The position numbers were made by a program, and so were the translations under genes. Shown here piece after piece: positions 1-7,278 of a stretch of DNA of 36,721 bases; the stretch's first letter is position 1, and each line of letters begins with the position of its first letter. This DNA comes from ARK-15 sp038880255 (GTDB lineage: Archaea > Thermoplasmatota > Thermoplasmata > Thermoplasmatales > ARK-15). The stretch spans positions 1 to 36,721 of the forward strand of contig JAVZSA010000011.1 of the NCBI GenBank assembly GCA_038880255.1, written 5' to 3'. Under the pieces are notes generated by a model, which worked only from the letters and a program-made list of their open reading frames with translations, had not been told where the DNA came from and did not search any database.

Positions 1-608
1 TTTTTCTGGTAATTATACCTGAAATTAATGGTAGTGCTAAATAAAGGAGTACACTTTCTAAAATTAGAAATGGATCAATAATTACTGTGGTACGAGCAAG
101 AACAAAAACTAAAAGAGGGGTAGTAATAATTTGAATTATGGAATTCCATGCAACAAATGAAACCGCCATAGCAACATTTCCCTTCGATAAATCATTCCAG
201 ACAATCACCATTGCGATGCATGGTGCAACGCCTAACAATATTACGCCTACCACAGCTTGTTTTGCAACCTCAAAGCTTATTAAACCTAGTTGATAAAAAA
301 TAAAATAAAAGAAAAAATAACCTAGACCAGCTACAAGAAAAGGATCAATCAAATAGTTTAAAAATAACATTAATGAAATACTCTTCAAATCTTTTAATGA
401 CTTGAAAAAGTCCCTAAGAATCACCTTACTCATTGCAGGATAAATCATAAAGAATAGTCCTATTGGAATACCATATGTAGCCGCATAAACACTTTCAGCT
501 TTAAATTTAAATCCCAAAAATAGACCAAAAACCATCGCAATTACAACAAATATGGGAAATAACAATGTTTTTAAACTTAGTTTTTTAATTATTTTTTTCT
601 TTATTCAT
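1..608 (-). CDS. acr3: Arsenite efflux permease ACR3 family (partial, C-terminus beyond window)
   Basis: Bile-acid/arsenite transporter superfamily protein that would export As(III) across the cytoplasmic membrane. About 202 codons are visible from ATG 606-608; the gene runs off the left edge. The translation has the family hallmarks: an early helix with GIPIGLFFMIYPAMSKV (about residues 47-63), and the TM4 signature GVAPCIAMVIVWNDLSKGN, in which C131 matches the cysteine needed for arsenite transport in characterised ACR3 proteins. At least five hydrophobic helices are visible. A broken gene lies 45 nt upstream on the same strand and no separate promoter is evident, so acr3 probably shares the palindromic promoter near 1140. 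The reading frame stays open upstream of the chosen ATG as far as the TGA at 654-656. Confidence 0.88.
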
Positions 609-653
609 AATAATAACACCATTTCCATCAATTCTTGCAAAAAAATGGTTTAA

Positions 654-1115
654 TCAAAATGTATGCAATCCTAATAATATATGATTTGATGATATAAACA
701 TCAGTGGATATTCATAAAGGTCTTCTGGATATCCTATTTTTAATTTTAGGTAATTTTGTGCTCTTATTTCTTTGTTTTTTATTAATTTCATCTTAGGAAA
801 AAGCAGTGAAAAATAACATATTGTAGGATATTGTGATTTATTATAATACATCTTTTTAAATATATTATAATTTCTTTGATTTTTTAATAAGTTTTCAAAA
901 GATCTCGTAAAAAAATATATTGATGCACAATCATTCAAAGATCCTGAATGCATTTTGTTATGAACAATAAAATCAATATTTTTCTCTTTATCATATTTTT
1001 TATTCCCTAAAATTAAAATATCGGATTTTATGTTTTAATTATTAAATTTGTTATAAAGTGCCCAGAACTTGAGATCATGATATCTTCCCTTTAATATACC
1101 TATCCCTTTTTTCAT
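654..1115 (-). pseudogene. Unrecognised gene interrupted by an in-frame TAA, upstream of acr3
   Basis: An ATG at 1113-1115 opens 26 codons (beginning MKKGIGILKGRYHDLKFWAL), then a TAA at 1035-1037, after which the same frame runs on for 126 codons to TGA 654-656. Both parts look protein-like, and the second begins in mid-protein style with NIKSDILILGNKKYDKEKN. A single substitution explains the break. The only in-frame ATG after the stop is at 951-953, which would give a 99-residue protein (MHSGSLNDCASIYFFTRSFE...). I do not recognise the family. The start at 1115 is favoured because a TATA-like sequence inside a palindrome lies about 27 bp upstream, which fits a leaderless transcript. The gene would be co-transcribed with acr3, suggesting a role in arsenic or metal handling, but that is context only. 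A sequencing error at the TAA is possible. Confidence 0.55.
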
Positions 1116-1130
1116 ATTTGGTGTATATTA

Positions 1131-1156
1131 AATGATCATATTTAAATATGATGATT
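1131..1156 (-). promoter_or_regulatory. Palindromic TATA-box promoter/operator of the acr3 transcript
   Basis: ATCATATTTAAATATGAT at 1135-1152 is a perfect 18-bp palindrome. It extends to 26 bp (1131-1156) with one mismatched pair. Its centre contains TTTAAATA and lies about 27 bp before ATG 1115, the normal archaeal TATA-to-start distance. A dimeric repressor bound here would block TBP. An ArsR-type regulator would be expected for an arsenite exporter, but none is encoded in the window. Confidence 0.55.
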
Positions 1157-1400
1157 TAATTTTAAAATTAATGTTAGACTGTTTTAGAATACTTAATAAT
1201 CAAAAAATAAAAAAATTAAGAAAGAAATTATAAAGAATAAAATAATTTCATAAAAAATTGAATTTCTAGATAAATTATTGATATTTTTATTTAAATGCAA
1301 TCTTGATAGCTAATCAATTTACTTATTTTTTAATATCATAAAAAATTAATTTGAGATAATTTCTGCCAATAAGGTAAAAAATTTATAAAAATCTGCTTTT

Positions 1401-2135
1401 TCAGTCCATGTTTCTTAGAATCTCCAGACCATTAACAAATGCTCTATTTCCAATAATAAACCTAACAATTGAATATGCATCCAATAGTTCTTGGAATGTA
1501 CCACCACTTTTAATATATTGAGTTAAATATATTTTTTCACATTCATAATCATGAATTGAGGCACTCACAGAGTAGGCGATCAAAAAAACATATTTTTTTT
1601 CAAGTTTTAATGGCGATTGGATTAGTTTTAATCTTTCCCTTAAATGTTCCTTTAAAAGTTCTACAGAGTATCTAGATAGTATATTTAAACGATCTGGTAC
1701 AAGTCCTGATTCCAATTCAAGTTTTTTCAAAATATTTTCAATTTCAGCCTTTTCGTTTTCATTTTGATTTATAACCACTGATTTTAGAATTTCAGGAAAT
1801 GTGTAAGATATGGTTGTAAGAGTTGAGGACATTAAAGCCATTTTTGTAATGCGCATTGTGTCTAAAATCTCCTCTTTAGTAGCATTAAATTTTTTTGCTA
1901 ACTTAAAATGTATCATTGCGGATTCTTTAGGTCCATTTGCCAATGCTATTGCCATGGCAATCAATGTTGAAATTTTAAGGGGTAAATTGTGTCTCCCCAA
2001 ATAAAGTGATAGATTTTCATTAAACTGTTCTACTGCGACATCTTCATTATATTTAAATAATAGCCTAATAACTTCCGGTACCTCACCAAGTGATGATTTT
2101 GCAAATTCTTCAATTTCCTTATATGTTGCAGCCAT
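1401..2135 (-). CDS. Tandem AhpD/carboxymuconolactone decarboxylase-like protein lacking the redox CxxC
   Basis: 244 residues forming two AhpD-like helical repeats. Repeat 1 (about 10-115) contains LIAMAIALANGPKESAMIHF followed by KLAKKFNATKEEILD; H76 sits at the conserved histidine, but the two catalytic cysteine positions are P69 and S72. Repeat 2 (about 130-240) carries IHDYECEKIYLTQYIKSGG and QELLDA; C199 aligns with the second cysteine, while the first is D196 and the histidine is Y203. C199 is the only cysteine. Catalytic AhpD proteins use a C-x2-C-x3-H peroxidase/disulfide site, so this one is unlikely to be a standard peroxidase and may be structural or bind a ligand. A+T-rich TATA-like sequence lies just upstream (about 2145-2160). 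It is monocistronic as far as can be seen. Confidence 0.7.
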   Translation of the reverse strand: MAATYKEIEEFAKSSLGEVPEVIRLLFKYNEDVAVEQFNENLSLYLGRHNLPLKISTLIAMAIALANGPKESAMIHFKLAKKFNATKEEILDTMRITKMALMSSTLTTISYTFPEILKSVVINQNENEKAEIENILKKLELESGLVPDRLNILSRYSVELLKEHLRERLKLIQSPLKLEKKYVFLIAYSVSASIHDYECEKIYLTQYIKSGGTFQELLDAYSIVRFIIGNRAFVNGLEILRNMD

Positions 2136-2218
2136 GAGCTTTAGAATTTATATTTAATTAATAAAATTATTTAACAAAAATTGTAGAATTAAATTATTTT
2201 TTAGCAATTTTTGTATTA

Positions 2219-2392
2219 TTATTTTTCATTAATCTCTATTGTAATTTTATAATATTCTGGAGTGTATTGCAAAGATTTTCTGAGTAAATCACTTTTTAAA
2301 TTTTTAATGTGTAAAATTTCATCTACTTTTATATAGTAACAATAAATTTTTTTTCTCGTTAAGATACGGCGCAAATTCAAAAGATTTCTAAT
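2219..2392 (-). other. Possible small CDS or gene fragment (57 open codons, no ATG)
   Basis: A minus-strand frame open from a TAA near 2395 to TAA 2219-2221 encodes a well-formed stretch including LTRKKIYCYYIKVDEILHIK and SLQYTPEYYKITIEINEK. There is no ATG; TTG codons at 2380 and 2374 could start a 51-53-residue protein. The composition is more protein-like than the surrounding A/T-rich spacer. It lies directly downstream of tRNA-Thr on the same strand, so it may be a 3' fragment of a lost gene. I do not recognise it. Confidence 0.3.
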
Positions 2393-2402
2393 TTACAATA
2401 TT

Positions 2403-2420
2403 AAAAATAAATAAAAATTT
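2403..2420 (-). terminator. Oligo-T terminator after tRNA-Thr(CGU)
   Basis: On the minus strand, beginning about 26 nt beyond the tRNA 3' end, the sequence reads TTTTTATTTATTTTT. Archaeal RNA polymerase terminates at such T-rich non-template runs. Confidence 0.35.
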
Positions 2421-2445
2421 TTTGGAGTTGTTTCTTTTATGAAAG

Positions 2446-2518
2446 AGCCACCGGAGGGCTTTGAACCCTCGACCTGCTGATTACGAATCAGCTGCTCTAC
2501 CTACTGAGCTACGGTGGC
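2446..2518 (-). tRNA. tRNA-Thr (anticodon CGU)
   Basis: Folds as a 73-nt cloverleaf: acceptor GCCACCG/CGGTGGC, D-stem GCTC/GAGC, anticodon stem GCTGA/TCAGC with loop TTCGTAA (anticodon CGT, reads ACG), T-stem GAGGG/CCCTC with loop TTCAAAG, discriminator T. No CCA is encoded and no intron is present. Its first base is also the last base of the stop codon of the upstream gene at 2518-3261, so both appear to be on one transcript. The body is nearly identical to the second tRNA-Thr at 18636-18708. Confidence 0.97.
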
Positions 2519-3261
2519 TATGGTTTTGAAAGTATATCTGGTAAAATTTCTTCATATTTTCTGGTAATTTTCACTCTCTGAAGATTGTGTGGCAGTTCAT
2601 AAATTTTTTCTGGTCTTTCATCTAATATCTCACCATATTCATTAATGCCAATTTTCAATAAAATTTCATCTATTGTATCATTTTTATTTGAAATGCTATT
2701 CAATCTCCTAATAAATATTTCCATGTATTGAGGATCAAGGGAAGTATAACCTACGTCAAGGCCAAGTTCCCTGAACCTCATTACCACAGAACCCATAAAT
2801 ACATGATCCTTCCTAAAATAGGTCACTGTGGAAACATTTGGCCCCCAGGCAATTTTGCCATCATAAATAAAGATAAGATTCCAACCCTGCCATGGGGAAT
2901 CGAGTGGAAGAAATATTCCTGATGAGAAATAATATGTATATCTTACTAAAAGCAACTTTGGTTTTTTTGAAAAATCTATGGAAACTTTGGAATATGAAAG
3001 TGGTGCAGTATAGCCCATATAACAATTTTGAAATAATTTTGCATAAATTGTGTTTTTTCCAGGAGTTCCGAATTCTAAGGGAAAAGATCCATATATCAAA
3101 CCTATTACTATAAGAAATATGCCAATAATAACTCCTAAAATAAAATGTAGGGATATTATAATCAGTATTGCACCAATAATATAAAATGCGAGTGTAAAGA
3201 TTAATTTTATCCAATACATTGATCCAATATTCCATGTGCTTAAAATTTTTCCACAGTTCAT
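2518..3261 (-). CDS. Conserved hypothetical membrane protein with cytosolic domain
   Basis: 247 residues. Two hydrophobic helices lie in the first 60 residues (IKLIFTLAFYIIGAILIIIS and ILGVIIGIFLIVIGLIYGS), followed by a soluble region of about 185 residues with a mixed alpha/beta look and no motif that I recognise. The protein could alternatively start at M15 (MYWIKLIF), which would still keep both helices. The stop TAG (2518-2520) shares its G with the first base of tRNA-Thr(CGU), so RNase P cleavage of a joint transcript would cut within the stop codon. It is transcribed divergently from the SelB-like gene at 3335. Confidence 0.6.
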   Translation of the reverse strand: MNCGKILSTWNIGSMYWIKLIFTLAFYIIGAILIIISLHFILGVIIGIFLIVIGLIYGSFPLEFGTPGKNTIYAKLFQNCYMGYTAPLSYSKVSIDFSKKPKLLLVRYTYYFSSGIFLPLDSPWQGWNLIFIYDGKIAWGPNVSTVTYFRKDHVFMGSVVMRFRELGLDVGYTSLDPQYMEIFIRRLNSISNKNDTIDEILLKIGINEYGEILDERPEKIYELPHNLQRVKITRKYEEILPDILSKP

Positions 3262-3334
3262 AATTAAAGATAAGGTGAACTAATTCAAAAAGTTAATTAG
3301 TGATTATGGAATTTTCAATAATGGTGAAATAAAA

Positions 3335-4255
3335 ATGCATCATACTATACTGTCGTATATTGACGTAGGAATTTTGAAAAATATTGCAAAGCAGGGATCT
3401 GAAACCGATATATCCTATTATAACAGGAAAAGTGGCAATGATGTGTTCACATTTCTTCAACCCATTAGATTTCCAGAAAGAATAGTCCCCTTAGCTCTTG
3501 CAGCTTCAGTGAGTGATGCGGCCATTGTTGATGTGGATAAAATAGATAGAGATTTAGGGGAAGTACTCGTTACACTTGAATCCTTCAATGTGGAAAAAGG
3601 ATTATTCGTCGGAGAAGAAGAAAATATAAAAAAAGTGAAGATGCTATTGAAAGATACACCAATGCAAAATTATTTAACATCAAGAAAAAACATTGAGAAT
3701 ATTCTAGATTTTCTTCAATCGCTAGGTGAGAGAATTGAAGAAGGCGAAGGTTACGTTGTTGTGGATCAATCGTTCAGTGTTAAAGGTGTAGGCACAGTAG
3801 TTCTTGGTTTTGTTAAGGAAGGTAGTATTAAAAAACATCAAGAATTGAGAATTTTCCCAGGTCAAAAAAGTACAGAAATTAAGAGTATACAGATGCAAGA
3901 TGTTGATGTGGAAAATGCTCCAGTTGGCGCCAGGGTAGGATTGGCACTCAAAGGTGTAGAACCATCTGATGTGGAAAGAGGATCGATACTTGCATCCCAT
4001 GAAAGATTTATGACTTCTTCATCAATAAGATTAAGGATAAAGAAAAGCCAAGCTATTAAAGATGAACTTTATAATGGTGCAAAGGTACAAGTATATACAA
4101 ACATGGGAAAATATGCAGCAACAGTCTCCGATATTTCAAACAACATAATACTTATAGATCTTGAACAGGAGATAGCTATTACAGAGGATTATTATGTAAT
4201 TGGTCAGCAAGAAAAAATGCCAAGGATTTACGGTGGGGGAAAGATATTCAAATGA
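3335..4255 (+). CDS. SelB/EF-Tu-like protein with degenerate G domain (aSelBL type)
   Basis: 306 residues. The N-terminal part (1-135) occupies the place of a translational GTPase domain but shows no P-loop GxxxxGK, no DxxG and no NKxD. The middle (about 140-220) is a clear EF-Tu/SelB domain II: VDQSFSVKGVGTVVLGFVKE, then ELRIFPG, IKSIQMQDVDVENAPVGARV and GVEPSDVERGSIL. The C-terminal part (about 225-300) is a domain III-like beta region. Archaea outside the selenocysteine-using groups are known to carry SelB-like paralogues of this kind with eroded GTPase motifs. The function is unknown; binding to a tRNA, ribosome or protein partner is plausible. The stop overlaps the start of the next gene by 4 nt (ATGA), so the two are translationally coupled. 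Confidence 0.75.
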   Translation: MHHTILSYIDVGILKNIAKQGSETDISYYNRKSGNDVFTFLQPIRFPERIVPLALAASVSDAAIVDVDKIDRDLGEVLVTLESFNVEKGLFVGEEENIKKVKMLLKDTPMQNYLTSRKNIENILDFLQSLGERIEEGEGYVVVDQSFSVKGVGTVVLGFVKEGSIKKHQELRIFPGQKSTEIKSIQMQDVDVENAPVGARVGLALKGVEPSDVERGSILASHERFMTSSSIRLRIKKSQAIKDELYNGAKVQVYTNMGKYAATVSDISNNIILIDLEQEIAITEDYYVIGQQEKMPRIYGGGKIFK

Positions 4256-4929
4256 GAGAGGATAGATGGAAGGATTTAATAAAGAGCTTAGAAAGACTGA
4301 TGCCCTACTATTCAGAAATGAATAGAATAATGAGCCTAGGTAATGATGAAATAATCAGAGATATGGCAATAAGAAATATTCAAAATTGTTCAAGTTATTT
4401 GGATGCAGGAACAGGACCAGGAAATATGGCACATAAGGTAAAAAATAAAATTGTAGCATTGAAAACATATTTAATGGATCCTTCATTTGAAATGCTATCA
4501 AAAAATAATGTGGAAGGTGAAAAAGTAATTGGAGCATTTGAAGCAATGCCATTTAAAGAAGGATCATTTGATCTTATAACCTGTGCATTTTCATTTAGGG
4601 ATGCAATCTTTTATGATAAAGCAGCAAGGGAAATATCTAGGGTATTAAAGGACAAAGGAATGGTTTTGATAGTTGATATAAGAAAACCTGACAATCCTTT
4701 CCTCCAATTTTTTTTCTATTTGTATATATTAATTTTTCCTATTTTTTCATCAATAATTGTAACAAAGGGAAAATTAATTCATGAATATTTTACACTTTTT
4801 TACACCTATTTAGAGTATCCAACAGAAAATGAAATAATTTCAATGTTTAAGTCAAAGGGTTTAACTTTATTAGAGAGTGGAAATAGGTATTTTGGTTCAC
4901 TTTTTTATCATCTTTGGATTAAAAAGTAA
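4252..4929 (+). CDS. Class I SAM-dependent methyltransferase, UbiE/MenG-like
   Basis: 225 residues with a Rossmann methyltransferase fold. Motif I is YLDAGTGPGN (about 49-58). A later segment reads FDLITCAFSFRDAIFYDKA and then EISRVLKDKGMVLIVDIRKP, which resembles the motif II-III region of UbiE/MenG quinone methyltransferases. The hydrophobic stretch after residue 145 and the LEYPTENEIISMFKSKGLTL segment also fit that family. Demethylmenaquinone methylation is a reasonable guess for a respiring thermoplasmatal archaeon, but the substrate cannot be read from sequence. It starts inside the stop codon of the SelB-like gene (4-nt overlap) and ends 49 nt before tbp. Confidence 0.65.
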   Translation: MREDRWKDLIKSLERLMPYYSEMNRIMSLGNDEIIRDMAIRNIQNCSSYLDAGTGPGNMAHKVKNKIVALKTYLMDPSFEMLSKNNVEGEKVIGAFEAMPFKEGSFDLITCAFSFRDAIFYDKAAREISRVLKDKGMVLIVDIRKPDNPFLQFFFYLYILIFPIFSSIIVTKGKLIHEYFTLFYTYLEYPTENEIISMFKSKGLTLLESGNRYFGSLFYHLWIKK

Positions 4930-4936
4930 AACCAAA

Positions 4937-4973
4937 ATATAAATACTATATTTAAATATAAGATAAAAGGTGA
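4937..4973 (+). promoter_or_regulatory. tbp promoter and Shine-Dalgarno
   Basis: ATATAAATA-like sequence at 4938-4946 and a second TTTAAATATA at 4951-4960 precede tbp. GGTGA (4969-4973) lies 5 nt before ATG 4979 and favours that start over the in-frame GTG at 4970. The first box would give a leader of about 12 nt that includes the Shine-Dalgarno. Confidence 0.45.
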
Positions 4974-4978
4974 AGTTT

Positions 4979-5530
4979 ATGGATGATGATAGGGTAACGA
5001 TTGAAAACATAGTAGCATCAACAACAATTGCTGATAAGCTTGATTTAAGTAGAATTGCAATAGCATTGGATGGTTCAGAATATGAACCTGATCAATTTCC
5101 AGGATTAATATACAGGCTTCATGAGCCAAAGACTGCAGTACTTATATTCAGAAGTGGAAAGGTAAATTGTACTGGGGCAAAGGATATAAGTGCAGTAAAT
5201 CTCACAATAGACACAATACTTCAAAAATTGAGGAAGGCAGGTATTTCCGTTTATGATAAGCCTGAAATAATAGTTCAAAACATAGTTGCAGTTTACGACC
5301 TTGGTGTTGAGTTAAATTTGACGGATATAGCTATGAGTCTTGGATTGGAAAATGTTGAATATGAACCAGAACAATTTCCAGGACTTGTTTATAGGGTAGA
5401 AGATCCAAAGGTAGTTCTTCTTCTATTTGGTTCAGGCAAGGTGGTTTGTACTGGAGCAAAAAGAAAAGAAGAAATCATTGAAGCAGTTAATAAACTTAAA
5501 AAAGAATTAGAAAAAATAGGTAATTTATAA
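4979..5530 (+). CDS. tbp: TATA-box-binding protein
   Basis: 183 residues, the usual archaeal length, with the two symmetric TBP repeats. Repeat 1 has NIVASTTIADKLDL, YEPDQFPGLIYRL and IFRSGKVNCTGAK; repeat 2 has NIVAVYDLGVELNL, YEPEQFPGLVYRVEDPK and LFGSGKVVCTGAK. The phenylalanines in QFPGL and in the IF/LF-xSGK strands are those that intercalate at the TATA box. It binds promoter DNA and recruits TFB and RNA polymerase. I use ATG 4979 rather than the in-frame GTG at 4970 because GGTGA sits ideally before it. The next gene, an intramembrane protease, begins 2 nt after the stop. Confidence 0.97.
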   Translation: MDDDRVTIENIVASTTIADKLDLSRIAIALDGSEYEPDQFPGLIYRLHEPKTAVLIFRSGKVNCTGAKDISAVNLTIDTILQKLRKAGISVYDKPEIIVQNIVAVYDLGVELNLTDIAMSLGLENVEYEPEQFPGLVYRVEDPKVVLLLFGSGKVVCTGAKRKEEIIEAVNKLKKELEKIGNL

Positions 5531-5532
5531 TT

Positions 5533-7038
5533 ATGTCCTGGATTACAATACTAATTTTAATTTTTTTATTCTGGTTTCTTATTTTAATTTATATTTCAAA
5601 ATTAAAGAGTAATAGAATAAAACCTTATGGCCCTGCAATAATGTTGAGTACCACAAAAGGTAAAAGATCCATTGAAAAGTGGGGGAGGAAAAAATTTTGG
5701 TCATCCTATGGTGAAATATCAATAATATTAGTTTTAATCTTTATGTTTCTTACATTAATACTATTATTTTGGGAAGCAATTCTTGTTATTGGAATTCCAA
5801 AGTCTCAGGCTCCTTCACCTCTTGTGGCAATTGGACTTCCTGGAATAAATCCTTTCATTCCAATTACCTATGGTATAATGGCAATAGTGGTAGCAGTGGT
5901 GGTCCATGAGCTTTCTCATGGTCTTTTGAGCGCAAATAGAAATGTAGGTATAAAGTCCATGGGAGTACTCCTTTTTATATTACCAATAGGTGCATTTGTT
6001 GAACCGGATGAGGAAAAACTTTCAAAATTAAATAAACATGACAGAATGAAAGTATTTTCTTCAGGACCATCAACAAATATAATTTATGCATTTGTATTTC
6101 TAATAATTTTTCTTCTTATGCTTTCGACAGTTTCTTCAACAACACAGGGTGCATTGATAACATATTCTGGAAATAAATTAATACAGCCTGGAGATGTTAT
6201 AGTTTCAATAGATAATTTTAATATTACTAATTCTGGGGCTATTAATAATATTGGTATCGATCCTGGAAAAAATGTAACAGTAAAAATTTTAAGGGGAGAT
6301 TCAATATTTAATGTTAATACTATTTCTGGTGTTTGGATAAATTCTGTTCTTCCTAATAGTCCTGCATCTCAAGCAGGAATTAAACCTGGTGAAATAATCT
6401 TTTCCATAGATGGAAAAATTGTTAAAAATTCAACGTTTTTTAATTCATTTATGGATAATACATCTGCAGGGCAGGTGATAAATTTAACATTGCTTGAAAA
6501 CGGTAAATTAATTCATTTTAATATTACATTAATGGACAAATATAAATTTTATCAGAATTATGCCCCAAATTATAATAGTGAAAATTATAAAGGGAAAGGA
6601 TTTTTAGGCGTATCTTCTATTTATATGAATGTATCTTTTACTGATCCCTCAAGACTACTCTCAACAATTTCAAATCCATTTTCTGGAGGCATTTTTTCTG
6701 GTATAATTACTCTTATCACTCTCCCATTCATAGGTCTTTCACCAGTTCCATCCTATTTTCAATACATATATTCTGTTCCATTTTCACCCTTATTTTTTTG
6801 GTCTATTGTTAACATTGTTTATTGGATATTTTGGATAAATTTAATGCTCGGGTTAACAAATGTACTTCCCCTACTTCCTTTAGATGGTGGTTATGTAATA
6901 AAGGATATTTTATCAATTTCTTTAGAAAAATGGAAAGTGTTAAATCATGAAAAAATTGCATCAGGGATATCTATTGCACTTTCATTTATTGTTCTATTTC
7001 TAATACTTTGGCAATTTATATATCCAAGAATATTTTAG
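5533..7038 (+). CDS. Site-2-type intramembrane zinc metalloprotease with PDZ region (M50)
   Basis: 501 residues of a multi-spanning M50 (S2P/RseP) protease. Membrane segments lie near 3-22, 62-88, 112-131, 182-198, in the 370-445 region and at the C-terminus. The zinc motif HELSH is at 125-129 (VVVHELSHGLL) and the third-ligand motif is NVLPLLPLDGGYV with D451. Between them are one or two PDZ-like modules (about 200-330; PNSPASQAGIKPGEIIFSIDGK is typical). Such proteases cut transmembrane segments of regulators or signal-peptide remnants. The gene starts 2 nt after tbp, an arrangement pointing to co-expression with the general transcription factor. It ends directly against a convergent small gene. 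Confidence 0.88.
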   Translation: MSWITILILIFLFWFLILIYISKLKSNRIKPYGPAIMLSTTKGKRSIEKWGRKKFWSSYGEISIILVLIFMFLTLILLFWEAILVIGIPKSQAPSPLVAIGLPGINPFIPITYGIMAIVVAVVVHELSHGLLSANRNVGIKSMGVLLFILPIGAFVEPDEEKLSKLNKHDRMKVFSSGPSTNIIYAFVFLIIFLLMLSTVSSTTQGALITYSGNKLIQPGDVIVSIDNFNITNSGAINNIGIDPGKNVTVKILRGDSIFNVNTISGVWINSVLPNSPASQAGIKPGEIIFSIDGKIVKNSTFFNSFMDNTSAGQVINLTLLENGKLIHFNITLMDKYKFYQNYAPNYNSENYKGKGFLGVSSIYMNVSFTDPSRLLSTISNPFSGGIFSGIITLITLPFIGLSPVPSYFQYIYSVPFSPLFFWSIVNIVYWIFWINLMLGLTNVLPLLPLDGGYVIKDILSISLEKWKVLNHEKIASGISIALSFIVLFLILWQFIYPRIF

Positions 7039-7278
7039 TTATAGAAGTGTAGTTTGTATTCTATCCCCAGATTCTGGAAATAGAGATCTGAATGTTTTAT
7101 CTTCTTTTATTATATCATAGAGTGTGGTGAAATCTTTTGATACTCTATATTTATTTTTTATTTTTTGATCGAATGTTACAAAATTAAAACATAGTCTACA
7201 TGGAACAGGATTTGATATTACAAAATAGCATTTTCCTTCCCTAAAATGTATACAATAGTTTTCTAGAGGTTTTTCCAT
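7039..7278 (-). CDS. Small cysteine-containing protein, function unknown
   Basis: 79 residues with four cysteines in the N-terminal half (C9, C17, C27, C30; the last pair as CRLC). This suggests a small zinc or iron-sulfur site; the C-terminal half is charged and ordinary. I do not recognise a family. It is convergent with the site-2 protease gene, with no base between the two stop codons, so the two genes would share a termination zone. The start ATG at 7276-7278 has no strong Shine-Dalgarno, and the DNA upstream (7279-7841) is gene-free. Confidence 0.55.
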   Translation of the reverse strand: MEKPLENYCIHFREGKCYFVISNPVPCRLCFNFVTFDQKIKNKYRVSKDFTTLYDIIKEDKTFRSLFPESGDRIQTTLL

